Positions 26,372-36,153 of a DNA stretch of 64,000 nucleotides are shown here, one piece after another. The notes beneath the pieces were generated by a model that was given only the letters and a program-made list of their open reading frames with translations, was not told the DNA's origin and did not search any database. Position 1 is the stretch's first letter, and each line of letters opens with the position of its first letter. The translations under genes were made by a program, and so were the position numbers. The DNA is from Pseudomonadota bacterium (GTDB lineage: Bacteria; Pseudomonadota; Alphaproteobacteria; Micropepsales; Micropepsaceae): assembly GCA_021851325.1 (NCBI GenBank), contig JAJZDZ010000014.1:1-64000 (forward strand), read 5' to 3'.

Positions 26372-27721
26372 TCAGATGCGGTTTGCGCGTGCGATGTCAC
26401 CGAGATGACGGGCACTTGGCTTTATCGTTCGCTGGAAGCTTTTGAGGTCGACGGCGACGAGCCCGAAATGTTTGCTGTAGCCCGAGGTCCATTCAAAATT
26501 ATCGAGCAGTGACCAGTAGAGGTAACTGTGCACGGCGATGCCGTCGTCGAGGCATTGCCGCAAGCTCGCCAGGGCGCTGTCGATAAAGGCGATGCGCTTG
26601 CGATCGTCATTGGTCGCAATTCCGTTTTCGGTGACATAGATCGGCTTACCGATCGCCTGGTGTGCCCAGCGGATCACCGCGCCCACTGCCTGCGGATAAT
26701 ACTCATAGCCGGCGTCGGTCATTTCGCTGCCAGGCGGTGGCGCGGTGATACCCGAAGCATCCACCAGAAAGCGTGTATAGGGCTGCACGCCGATGAAGTC
26801 GGCATGGGTCCTGGCGACAGTTATCCAGTCGCCATAGAGCTTTTCCTGATAGAGCGCCGCCAGCGAATTTGGTCCGACCGCCTGAATGGCCTGGGTGGTC
26901 AAGGTGAGGCCGACGGGCAGGGACGGGCGCGCGGCCTTGATCGCGGTATAGGCCTGGCGATGTGCCTCCTGCATCAGCGGGGTTGAGATGGCTGGATCGG
27001 CATAGGCCATGGTCGAGAACTTGGGTGAATCAGTGGCTTTGGCACAGGCCCTGATCATGGCTTTCGCCGCCGGCAGAAACTTCGCGTAACCGGGCATGAT
27101 CTGGACGAGGAGCTGGATGTTGGCCTCGTTGAACGTTGTCGCCAGATGCATCAGGCCGCCGAGATGTTGCGCCGCCTGGCCGCAGAAGCGCGCAAAGATC
27201 TGAGGCGAATCGTCGACCTCGAAGCCGCCACGGGCGGCAAACCAGAGCGGCACGGTGAAATGATTGAAGGTCACCACCGGTTTCAGCCCGTGGCGCCGGC
27301 ACGCCTCCAGCACGCGCGCATAGTGATCAAGTTCGGCGTTCGACCAGAAGCCTTCATTTGGTTCGATGCGGGCCCACTCAATACCAAAGCGATAGCAGTT
27401 GAAGCCCAGGGCGGCCGCAATGGCGAAATCCTCCTCATAGCGGTGGTAGGAATCACATGCGTCCCCTGAGCGCGCGACGAACAGGGTCGGCTTTATGTTT
27501 TCCTGGAGCCACGCATCGGCGTTGATGTTGTTGCCTTCGCTTTGATAGGCCGAGATCGCCGTTCCCCACAGAAAATCGGGCGGTGCAGCCACCGTCTGGG
27601 CCTGCTGCGGGCGTGGCGTGGCGCCAGACGCAGGGGGCGCGGCAAGGCTGGCGGCGCCAAGGGCGGCACCGGCGATGACATTGCGGCGTGAGACGCCCAA
27701 GCTGTCCTTTGGCGGTGTCAC
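26372..27721 (-). CDS. Tat-exported GH1 beta-glycosidase
   Basis: A 449-residue GH1 enzyme. The N-terminus carries a twin-arginine signal, 'SRRNVIAGAALGAASLAAPP', so the folded enzyme should be exported; most bacterial GH1 enzymes are cytoplasmic. The acid/base Glu is in 'TTFNEAN' and the nucleophile in 'IYVTENGIA'; the start block 'FLWGTAISAYQSEG' and the aglycone block 'LYWSLLDNFEWTSGY' are intact. It begins with GTG at 27721 behind AGGAGAG. It likely releases glucose or another sugar from beta-glycosides. No transporter or regulator is next to it. Confidence 0.9.
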   Translation of the reverse strand: MTPPKDSLGVSRRNVIAGAALGAASLAAPPASGATPRPQQAQTVAAPPDFLWGTAISAYQSEGNNINADAWLQENIKPTLFVARSGDACDSYHRYEEDFAIAAALGFNCYRFGIEWARIEPNEGFWSNAELDHYARVLEACRRHGLKPVVTFNHFTVPLWFAARGGFEVDDSPQIFARFCGQAAQHLGGLMHLATTFNEANIQLLVQIMPGYAKFLPAAKAMIRACAKATDSPKFSTMAYADPAISTPLMQEAHRQAYTAIKAARPSLPVGLTLTTQAIQAVGPNSLAALYQEKLYGDWITVARTHADFIGVQPYTRFLVDASGITAPPPGSEMTDAGYEYYPQAVGAVIRWAHQAIGKPIYVTENGIATNDDRKRIAFIDSALASLRQCLDDGIAVHSYLYWSLLDNFEWTSGYSKHFGLVAVDLKSFQRTIKPSARHLGDIARANRI

Positions 27722-29240
27722 GGTCAGCTCTCCTCTTCAGCCAGATGGCGGTGTGGCGGCACTGGCCCGGGTAAGGTTGAGGGTCTGGCCTCGCGTACCG
27801 CACCTCCGGCCGTCAGGAGCGGTTACACGCTGACCTGTCTGTCATTGCGCCATGCTGCCCCGATTGGGGCTTTGTGTGCGCAGACCTGCTCTTGCCTCAG
27901 AGCCTGACAATTTTGGGTCGCCCAGCGTTCCCGTGTCCGAGCTCGCCCCATCGGCCCAGCCCGGTGCGCGCCCACCGGCTTGCACCGGACCCAGCTTGCG
28001 AGGAAGTCGTGTGCCTGTCAAATTCATTATTACACGAATGAAGTTATGATCGGGACGGAGGCATGGAAAGTCGCATTTCGTGCCCCCCGTTAATCGTCCG
28101 CCTGACTGAACAAGGTTACCTCCCGGATCGCGCATGGGCGCTCCAGCGACCCGCGTTAATGGCCAGTCCTTAAACGAGGGATCAGTTGTCGAAAGTTCAT
28201 TCAGTCCGTTGCATCCCAACCGTGTAATTTTCCTGCTAGTCGCCAAGGGTGACGGTGTCCTCAATGGCGCTCCAACTTACGACGGGACGCTGCGGATTGT
28301 GTGACTTGGGAACAATAATAGAGCTGCATGACGAGCAGCTTCCGACTGGCACAAAATAATCGGCACTCACTACCAATTTGTTGCGCCGGCCTGTGACTTC
28401 GAAGCCGCACCTCAAGCGTCCACAGGCCTACTTTATGAATGCGCAGAAGCGAGCGAGCCCGCTACTTTTGTGGGCTCTGCTATCTATTGGACGCGAAGTG
28501 GTAAGGCACGGTGCCGGGAAGCAACCTGCTTTCGGCCTGTGTCGCTGTCCTGGTGCACAAATCTGAGTTCCTAGTTCGTCGCAGGGTTGCACATCCATTA
28601 ATCCAACTCGAAACCCCGGTACTCGCTTTTGCATACCCTCATGTGGTCAATGCGGGATGGCATTCCAGCGCCTATGTCTTCATGGATCGATAAAATTCCG
28701 CACTGCACAATAATTGCGGCCCTTATCGCGCCATGGGCGGTCGCAATATTTGCGCCACGCATGGCAGGCGTTCAATCAGGCAGAAAGCAAAATTCGCCAT
28801 CGCGATCAAAGATGGCGGCGCGATATTCTAAGCACGAGGCACCAGCAGTCCCATGAGCCCGCACCCAACATTGTTGGTGTAGTTAGAGCATGCATTAGAT
28901 AGATCGCAATCAGGTCAGGCGAATACCATTGTGAACCATTCGAAAGCCCATATTTGCAGGGCTGCGTGGCCTTCGGTAGCGGCCGGCTCGTGGGGTTAGC
29001 CGCATCGGCACGGTCACGCTCGCCGCGCACTTGGAGGCGGGGCTCCCCCCGTTCTTTGCAGGGCTCCGACTTTTTCAAATCGGCTCCGCTAAAATCGGCA
29101 AGGTATCACTTGCTTGACGAAAACAAATAATATAGCTTGACCAAAATAGCGTTTAGTGCCGGGGCGGTTAATCGCTGCTGACAGCTAATAAAAAAGTCGA
29201 AAATTGGGACCACGCCAACGGTGGTCACAGGGGGAAATCC
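27722..29240. other. 1.5-kb low-GC gap without a supported gene
   Basis: Composition drops sharply after the GH1 gene. ORFs here (for example 140 residues at 27842-28264 minus) have no recognisable domain or credible ribosome site and are rejected. An inverted repeat TTCATT-N8-AATGAA lies at about 28022-28042. Close to the TonB gene are a direct repeat (listed separately) and a 6-bp hairpin, GACCAC-N7-GTGGTC (29208-29226), just before the ribosome site. Confidence 0.5.
29112..29146 (+). repeat. Direct repeat upstream of the TonB receptor gene
   Basis: GCTTGACGAAAA (29112) and GCTTGACCAAAA (29135) match at 11 of 12 positions and are 23 bases apart, about two helical turns. They lie 95-130 bases before the receptor ATG and could bind a dimeric regulator, such as the TetR protein encoded downstream. 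The link to that regulator is a guess. Confidence 0.45.
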
Positions 29241-31529
29241 ATGACCGGAACGCACAAAAATCCTGTACTCGGGGTTCTGCTGGCTACAGTCAGTGTTGGT
29301 GCCATTTCGCTAGGACAACCGGCGTTTGCGGCTGTCACCACCGGAAGCGCCACCAATGCCAAAAGCGGGGCCCTGGCCATAGAACAAGTCGTCGTTACTG
29401 CCGAACGTCGTACCCAGCTGCTGTCCCGAGTTCCGATTGCAGACACGGCATTCACTGCAAGCCAGCTTCAGCAACGTTCAATAACGAACCAAAATCAACT
29501 GCAGTCGCTGGTTCCAGGCTTGACCATGATCACCACGGACAGCTCGAACGAATTTGATTATGCGATCCGTGGCCAAACTCTGCAGGCATTTTCAGGGTCA
29601 CCTCCGGGTGTCCTGGCTTACATGAATGATGTCCCTCTGTCGCCGCACAATGAGACCTCAGGTCCTCTGTACGACTTGGCTGGGATCGAAGTCTTGAAGG
29701 GACCGCAAGGCACTCTGTTTGGCCGCAACGCCACGGGAGGCGCCATACTCTATAAAACGGCTCAGCCGACTAATACCTACGGCGGCTATGTTAATGTGAG
29801 TGGCGGAAGCTACAACATGGCCTCCGTCCAGGGTGCAGTGAACATACCGGTTCTCCCGGGGTTGCTGGACCTGCGCATCGCCGGTGCGTTTCAACGCCAA
29901 GACGGTTACGTCAAGAACGTTCTCAATAACACAACATTGGGCAACATCGACAATAAGTCGATCAGAGTGACTGCAAAACTTACGCCCTCCAACGCACTGA
30001 CAAGCACCTTTTTGTTCCAGTACGATCAAGACGGCGGAACTGAGGGAATCCCTCAAATATTCTCGTCGTACGTGCCCGGGCAGACGAATAATGGATATCC
30101 TTTAACCGCCCTGGCCTACATTCTTACAGGTGGTGCGCAGGCCCATTACGCTGCTTTGGCAAAGCAGAATCCCTATCAGGAGTATCTTTTGTACACGGGG
30201 CCACACAAGGCCCGCGGCATGTTCATTCAGAACACCACCGCCTACGATCTTACGCCTAATATGAAGATCAAGAACATAGCTGGCTTTGTATATTCAAATG
30301 CCATCATATCAAATCAGCTTAATGCCTCACCTTATATTATCATGGCTGATCTCAATCCCGCTCACTGCTGTGATGGTTTGAATTACGTTCAGTCCGGGTG
30401 GTCCGAGGAATTGCAGCTTCTCGGGAACAGTAGCGACAACAAGCTGAAATATATTTTTGGTTTCTTTGCATCGTATAATGGTGAAAGAAATATATGGCCA
30501 TTCGACTTCGCTGGGTTTGCCTACTATTGGCGGTACAAGACTACCGACTATTCGAAGGCCGTTTATACCCAGGAGACATATGACCTATCAGACCTGACAG
30601 GGATCCATGGTCTCAGCGTAACTGGCGGCTTCCGTTATACCTGGGAAGATTTGGGGGTGAACCAGCTTCCCGGTGGTATCAACTACAATCCGGCTTATCC
30701 GCTGGCTCAAAGCATGAGTGAAAGCGCACCAAGCTGGCAATTCGGCCTCAAAGAGCAGCTTACCCCGCAAACCATGCTTTATGTGGTAACCCGCGGAAGT
30801 TGGCGGGCTGGTGGGTATAACGACGGTAGTTCTGCCAACAATTCCAACGCGTTTGGAATGGAAACTACCCACGACGTTGAGGCAGGCGTCAAGTTTGCCG
30901 GCGAATTGATGGGACATCCTGTCCAAGCAACCGGTGATGCCTATAGCCAGTGGAACGACAACTATCAAACCACTCTTTATACTTACATCGGAGGAAACCC
31001 TGGGGTCACAACCGTCAACGTGAAAAACGCGTTGACCCAAGGTGTTGAATTGTCCGCCGACGGTAGCGTGAACTCGTGGCTGCTACTCGGTGGAAACGCG
31101 GCCTTCACGAGCGCCAATTTCACAAATCCCTACGCGACGGGCGGGGGGTACTCGGGTACGGTCACAAATTTTGCAGACTCACCGCACTTTTCCGCATCGT
31201 TTTATGCAATGGCGTATCTACCTGTTCCAGAAGCATGGGGTGATATGAGCCTGCGTGCTGACACGTACACAGTATCTAAGACGCCATTCTCCAACTTCGC
31301 GGGCAGCGTCATTCCAGAGAGTACACTGCCTGGCTACACGACGCTCAACCTGCGTTATCAGTGGGACAACATCTTTGGTTCAAACCTATCATTTGCGGCC
31401 TACGGAAAGAATGTACTGGATAAATTCCATTGGCTGGGTGGATTCCCTCTGGGCTTCCTCGATGGTACAAACACAGCTATTCCTGCGCCACCCGCGACAT
31501 TCGGCGTCGAAGTAGGCTACAAATTCTAG
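29241..31529 (+). CDS. TonB-dependent outer-membrane receptor
   Basis: A 762-residue receptor. The signal peptide ends 'GQPAFAAV', a TonB-box-like 'EQVVVTAERR' is at residues 48-57, the plug contains 'GIEVLKGPQGTLFGRNATGG', and the barrel ends with the terminal aromatic 'VEVGYKF'. The ATG follows 'GGGGGAAATCC'. This subclass in alphaproteobacteria imports hydrophobic or carbohydrate substrates as well as iron complexes. Its place at the edge of a ring-ketone catabolic cluster suggests it takes up that substrate, but there is no direct evidence. Its GC content is lower than the flanking core genes. Confidence 0.93.
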   Translation: MTGTHKNPVLGVLLATVSVGAISLGQPAFAAVTTGSATNAKSGALAIEQVVVTAERRTQLLSRVPIADTAFTASQLQQRSITNQNQLQSLVPGLTMITTDSSNEFDYAIRGQTLQAFSGSPPGVLAYMNDVPLSPHNETSGPLYDLAGIEVLKGPQGTLFGRNATGGAILYKTAQPTNTYGGYVNVSGGSYNMASVQGAVNIPVLPGLLDLRIAGAFQRQDGYVKNVLNNTTLGNIDNKSIRVTAKLTPSNALTSTFLFQYDQDGGTEGIPQIFSSYVPGQTNNGYPLTALAYILTGGAQAHYAALAKQNPYQEYLLYTGPHKARGMFIQNTTAYDLTPNMKIKNIAGFVYSNAIISNQLNASPYIIMADLNPAHCCDGLNYVQSGWSEELQLLGNSSDNKLKYIFGFFASYNGERNIWPFDFAGFAYYWRYKTTDYSKAVYTQETYDLSDLTGIHGLSVTGGFRYTWEDLGVNQLPGGINYNPAYPLAQSMSESAPSWQFGLKEQLTPQTMLYVVTRGSWRAGGYNDGSSANNSNAFGMETTHDVEAGVKFAGELMGHPVQATGDAYSQWNDNYQTTLYTYIGGNPGVTTVNVKNALTQGVELSADGSVNSWLLLGGNAAFTSANFTNPYATGGGYSGTVTNFADSPHFSASFYAMAYLPVPEAWGDMSLRADTYTVSKTPFSNFAGSVIPESTLPGYTTLNLRYQWDNIFGSNLSFAAYGKNVLDKFHWLGGFPLGFLDGTNTAIPAPPATFGVEVGYKF

Positions 31530-32095
31530 TTCGGGATGCCGGGATTTGGGGTGTGATCGACTTTTACTTGAAAGGTGGCAACCGCGATCTACGTCTCGCT
31601 GATAATCCAATTGGGAACCAGGGCGGCAGCCAGAACTGTCTGTCCGCCTTGACTGCCTTCAGTCGAGCGATGCGAGAGTGTCGAAAACTGTCTTGGCACA
31701 TCTGCTCTAACATCTCTCTCTGATTTTGCGCTGACGCTATGAGTGTTGATGAATCCGCGCTTCCTGCACTTTATGTTTCTGGGCAGGAGGTGACACCCGC
31801 GTCGGCTCATTCGGGGCTCGACTGCAGTAGGACGTTAATCCTGGACCTAAACGTGACACTGCGAAGGTAGGTGCAAGAAGGGGGCTGCCCAGTCTGCAGG
31901 GCCTATAATTCAATGTATGCAGTGGGGATACGGATTATCTTATTCGTGCAACGAGTGAAGTGGGTGTTGGTGTCCTAGAGGCAGGTTGTTTCGATCAAAT
32001 ATGACATCAGCGTTGCAAACGAGTAAAATTAGCTTTGAACAATGGCGATTTTACACAGTGCTTCAAGCAACGGTTGTGCGCACGGCGATACGCTT
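31530..32095. other. 566-base gap without a supported gene
   Basis: Short frames on both strands (for example 73 residues at 31589-31810 minus) show no domain and no ribosome site. Nothing else recognisable was seen. Confidence 0.4.
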
Positions 32096-32824
32096 TTATC
32101 TGCTCTTGGAACGACGCTTTTGTGGGGAGCGGGCGGGTGGAGTGTGCTCCTCGGTAATCGCCTTCAAGATTGAGCGACGGTACTGCTTAAATGTAGCTGG
32201 AACGTCAATCGCTTCCGGGTTGACGAGCCATTGATAGATCGTTCCGAAGATGAAGGAACAGAACTGAACAGAAATTTGCGCCGGTATAATGTCGGGGCGA
32301 ACGGAGCCCTCGGCGATACTCTCTTCTATCCAGCGCTGTACATCAGAGCGGTATACCATGTGATGATGAGCAAGCCGAATGCGCACTTCATTATGCGTAC
32401 TTATGGACTCGTACCATAAAATATACATCGCCCTCATGTAAGTTGGCTGCGCAACGAGAAAGTGCTCAACGGCCTCTAGTGCTGCTAGGAATGCCTGCAA
32501 CCCTGTTCGGTCGCCGACAAATCGTGCCAACTCTGACGCCCAGCGACGATTGAATTGAGCAACCAGATTCCCAAAGAGAACATCTTTGGAGCCAAAGCGT
32601 TGACTCGCAAGTCCACGACTGAAGCCAGCGCGTTCACCAATGTCCTTAAGGGTCGTATTGTGGGCCCCTAATTCACAAATCAAATGGGTGGCAACATCAT
32701 ACATCCGAGCATCAGAAAGCTCAGTTCGTTCAGCCTGAGTCATTCTTCGAGCTTTTGCCTTTTTTCCTTTTCCGGGTGCGATGGATCTTTTCCCGTTGCC
32801 GGAAACTAAAATCGAATTTTGCAT
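32096..32824 (-). CDS. TetR-family regulator near the TonB receptor
   Basis: A 242-residue regulator with a basic N-terminal arm (about 35 residues) and a helix-turn-helix including 'LKDIGERAGFSRGLASQRFGSK'. The ligand domain holds 'MRAMYILWYESI', and the C-terminus is again basic. It is clearly paralogous to the regulator at 33857-34504: both share 'TLK-GE-AG-SRGLAS-RFGSK' and the 'AMYILW-ESI' helix. It is transcribed towards the TonB gene, and could control it or the catabolic operons. Confidence 0.9.
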   Translation of the reverse strand: MQNSILVSGNGKRSIAPGKGKKAKARRMTQAERTELSDARMYDVATHLICELGAHNTTLKDIGERAGFSRGLASQRFGSKDVLFGNLVAQFNRRWASELARFVGDRTGLQAFLAALEAVEHFLVAQPTYMRAMYILWYESISTHNEVRIRLAHHHMVYRSDVQRWIEESIAEGSVRPDIIPAQISVQFCSFIFGTIYQWLVNPEAIDVPATFKQYRRSILKAITEEHTPPARSPQKRRSKSR

Positions 32825-33856
32825 GGTTTGAATGCCACTTGACGAATCAGCGTTAACAGGGGTGCGTTTGATTGAGTCATAATTTTATCGAATATTTTCT
32901 CCCTTTCAAAGGGATTGTGACACGATGCAGCAGTTCTCATTAGGACCTGAATGCGGTGATTGCCGAGGAACGTAAGTGTTGATTCGGGTTAGCTTTTATC
33001 TGCAGAGGGGACAGTTGGCGTAGGCGAGATGGAAGGCTTAGCGAAGGAGAGGCTGGGCTTTGTCGGCGATCTCTGCTGGTCAAGGGGCTAGCCTACTGAC
33101 GTGAATTTCTGGCGGATCCAGCGTCAGAGCGGGCTGGAGATGTCGCAGAGCAAGAATATTCGGTGGGACTACATGCCCGACGCCACCAAATTCACTGGCC
33201 CAATATCGGCTCCCGATGATGTCAGTAATTCCCGAGAGCATTGACTATCTCTCTAATGTGCCTTCGCCCAATTTTGAGGAGCTTTATCAAGGGCGTCTTT
33301 GACATCGACACAATAAGTACCAACTGGCGCAATAGGTAATGCCTCCCCTTGCTCCGAGGATATCTAACACGAGCCTGGGTCTCAGGTGAACGCACTTGCC
33401 CTCGCGCGGGCAACGGCCTGCATCCAGCGATAGCGATGGTTACCTAGAAGGGCACTACAATTTTGGAGATCATGGGCATACCCATCGGACGCCTGGCGCC
33501 TTCATGCCCCATCGCCATGAGTGTCACCGGAAGCGGTCTATTCAATGAATGGCACGTCCACCGGAACGGGGGCGAGTTGTAAGCTTTCGCGCGGGTAACT
33601 GCTACGATGAGCCGGAAATTGTCTAATCGTGCTGACCAATCAAAGCGATGGTGGGCGTCCATCACGCGGTACGGCGTCGCAGAAGCGGGTGTATATCATG
33701 AACTGTGCTCAGCGTGCCGATTTGCTGCTATTCATAGCAGAAGGGCACACATAGATCGAAAAGAAAGTGCCGGAATAACATCTCGTCATGCGAGAGCGGA
33801 GAGATTGCACGCGTCAAAAGAGTATTAGCAACAGCAATGCGCTTGGTTTTGGGGCT
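32825..33856. other. 1-kb gap between the two tetR genes
   Basis: No intact gene. From about 33030 to 33243 (+) a frame with protein-like composition ('FWRIQRQSGLEMSQSKNIRW') is broken by stops; it may be an eroded gene but I cannot name the family. The rest looks non-coding. Confidence 0.4.
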
Positions 33857-34504
33857 CTATCCCCTTAGGCGTGCGAGCGTGTTATCCCTATAATTCTGGA
33901 TGACGGTGTGAAGGTTAATCGACGATGGGCTTGCAAGCCACTGATAAACTAAGCCAAAGATGAATGCGCTGAACTCTACCGCAAAACTCTCGGGATCAAC
34001 CGTCGCGTTTACCTCATCCTGGGCGATCGCTTGCGAGATCCAGCGTGCGGTGTCTCTCCGATAAGCAATGTGGTTGGCGGCGAGACGGCGCCGGACGATC
34101 GGGTAGCTTGTGATTGACTCAAACCACAGAATATACATTGCCTGCATTTGCGATGTTCGGTTTAGAAGAAAGAACTCGACCGCATCTAGCGCACCTGAAA
34201 TCGCAGACAGACCATCATTGGTTCCTACAAACCGGCGTAATTCGGCGGCCCACTTTTCGTTGAAGTCTTTGACTAGATGGCCGAATAGAATTTCCTTCGA
34301 ACCAAAGCGGTTGCTTGCCAGCCCACGACTGTAGCCCGCCTTCTCACCAACTTCCTTCAGAGTCGTGTTGTGGGTACCGTGCTCGACGATGAGAAATATC
34401 GCCGCCTCAAACATGCGGGCGTCCGAAAGAGCGGTGCGTTCGGCCTGTGTCAATCGCGGTCTCTCGGCTGCTGGTGACCGCGCGGTTGAGGGAGGCGTGC
34501 TCAA
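33857..34504 (-). CDS. TetR-family regulator, last gene of the SDR-kinase-synthetase operon
   Basis: A 215-residue TetR protein with helix-turn-helix 'LKEVGEKAGYSRGLASNRFGSK' and ligand-domain helix 'MQAMYILWFESI'. Its start overlaps the acyl-CoA synthetase stop (ATGA), so it is made with the catabolic enzymes and probably autoregulates the two divergent operons through the palindrome at 38211-38233. It is a paralogue of the regulator at 32096-32824. The effector is likely a pathway acyl-CoA or ketone, which is inference. Confidence 0.9.
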   Translation of the reverse strand: MSTPPSTARSPAAERPRLTQAERTALSDARMFEAAIFLIVEHGTHNTTLKEVGEKAGYSRGLASNRFGSKEILFGHLVKDFNEKWAAELRRFVGTNDGLSAISGALDAVEFFLLNRTSQMQAMYILWFESITSYPIVRRRLAANHIAYRRDTARWISQAIAQDEVNATVDPESFAVEFSAFIFGLVYQWLASPSSINLHTVIQNYRDNTLARLRG

Positions 34505-36153
34505 GTCCGATCTCCGGGGCTAAAGCCAGACTCTATTAAAACATTAAGATCCCCTCCGTCGAACTTTTGTCTTAGTTGCTTTTTGTCGATTTTGCCGACG
34601 CTGGTTCGTGGCAGGTTTTCGACGACCGCCCAATACTCGGGTATCATATATCGGGCGAACTTGCCGAGTAGTTGGGCTCTCAAAACTGCAGGTTCGGGGC
34701 GGGTGGTGTGGTCCAAAACCACCATGGCCAAGGGCCTTTCCTCCCAGCGCGGATCGGGTATTGGGATGACTGCGGCCTCGATCACGCCATTAAGTGCAGC
34801 AATGCCATTCTCCAGTTCGACGGATGAAATCCATTCACCTCCGGACTTGATCAAGTCCTTGGCACGGTCAGTAACCTGTACAAAGCCAAGCCGGTCGATC
34901 CGTCCGACATCACCCGTGCGCAGCCACCCGTCTGCCGTCAGTGGTGAGACATCTGGGGTTTCACGGAAGTAACCTCCTGAGACCCATGGCCCCTTTAACT
35001 GAAGATGCCCGGTGGTCTCGCCATCCTCAGGCAACGGTCGGTCGGCGTCGTCGACGATGCGCACGTGCATACCTGGCACTGGGCGGCCCGACTTTGCCCG
35101 CCACTGCAGGCTGTCTTCTCCCTGAGCACCGCGGGGGGGGAATGAAAGCACACACATCGGGCTGGTTTCCGTCATGCCCCAGCCTTGGACTACGTCGACG
35201 CCCCACGCTATCTTGACCCGCTCGATCAGTGTTGGCGAAACCGCCGATCCTCCGGACACGATGGTGCGGAAGCTACTAAGGTCGATGGGTGAGCGGGCGT
35301 GGACCTGAAGCAGGTCATTGAGGATCGTTGGCACCGCTGCCATCAGCGTCGGACGTTCGGCAGCGATGATACCGGCTAGATTATCCGGCTGTAGAAACCG
35401 GCCGGGCAGGATCATGTCGCTCCCGGCCAGCCAGCCGGAAAATGGCATACCCCAAGCGTTAGCGTGGAACATCGGTGGAACCATCAGGATGCGGTCACGG
35501 TTCGAGATGGCGAAGCAGTCGGCTGCCATAGAGGCCAGGCTGTGGAGGTATACTGACCGGTGGCTGTAGACGACGCCTTTGGGTAGGCCAGTTGTGCCCG
35601 ATGTGTAGCAAACCGCCGCGGCATCCGTCTCGCGAAGTTGTGGGAATGTGCCTACCGGCTTGTGACCTGCTATTAGCGCCTCGTAGTTGTGAACACTCCC
35701 ACTGAATCCGGAAATTGTATCGGGCGATGCGCCATTGACGATTATGTGCTCTACACCGGGCAATGCGGGAAGCACGCTTTGGAGTGCTTCGACCAAGGAT
35801 GCGTCGACCAGGAGTATGCGGTCGTCGGCGTGGCCTATCACGAATTCGAGGTGGGATGCTGAAAGCCGTACATTGAGCGTGTGGAGCACGCAGCCCATTG
35901 CGGGAACGGCAAGATAAGCCTCAAGATGCGCCTGGGTGTTCCAGGAATAGGTACCGAGAACCTCTCCAGGCCGCAGGCCTAGGGCAGAAAGCGCGTTTGC
36001 CAGGCGCCGCGCGCGGTCGGCGACCTGCCTGTACGTAGTGGCAGCCGTCTTCGTACCGTCGAAAGTGATAATCCGACTGTCACCGAAGAGGCGCTCGCCG
36101 CGTTCAAAGATCATCTGCGTCGAGAGCGGATGACTCATCATAGTACTGTCCAT
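34501..36153 (-). CDS. Acyl-CoA synthetase (AMP-forming, LvaE-like context)
   Basis: A 550-residue ANL-superfamily ligase of the medium/long-chain fatty acyl-CoA synthetase type. The P-loop motif 'CYTSGTTGLPKGVVYSH', 'GWGMTETSPM', 'GWLRTGDVGRID' and the C-terminal Lys region 'LPRTSVGKIDKKQLRQKF' are intact. It would convert the ring-opened hydroxy- or oxo-acid to its CoA ester. The ATG overlaps the stop of the kinase-like gene by one base. The neighbours (kinase, SDR, acyl-CoA dehydrogenase) match the component types of the Pseudomonas putida lva levulinate pathway, in which LvaE has this role. Confidence 0.9.
   Translation of the reverse strand: MDSTMMSHPLSTQMIFERGERLFGDSRIITFDGTKTAATTYRQVADRARRLANALSALGLRPGEVLGTYSWNTQAHLEAYLAVPAMGCVLHTLNVRLSASHLEFVIGHADDRILLVDASLVEALQSVLPALPGVEHIIVNGASPDTISGFSGSVHNYEALIAGHKPVGTFPQLRETDAAAVCYTSGTTGLPKGVVYSHRSVYLHSLASMAADCFAISNRDRILMVPPMFHANAWGMPFSGWLAGSDMILPGRFLQPDNLAGIIAAERPTLMAAVPTILNDLLQVHARSPIDLSSFRTIVSGGSAVSPTLIERVKIAWGVDVVQGWGMTETSPMCVLSFPPRGAQGEDSLQWRAKSGRPVPGMHVRIVDDADRPLPEDGETTGHLQLKGPWVSGGYFRETPDVSPLTADGWLRTGDVGRIDRLGFVQVTDRAKDLIKSGGEWISSVELENGIAALNGVIEAAVIPIPDPRWEERPLAMVVLDHTTRPEPAVLRAQLLGKFARYMIPEYWAVVENLPRTSVGKIDKKQLRQKFDGGDLNVLIESGFSPGDRT

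Noticed and set aside
27842-28264. 140-residue minus-strand ORF in the low-GC gap
   Set aside because: No domain, ribosome site or neighbour support; proline/glycine-rich random composition.
31589-31810. Small ORF possibly from a mobile element
   Set aside because: The amino-acid pattern seemed familiar from orphan ORFs near repeats, but I could not tie it to any element.
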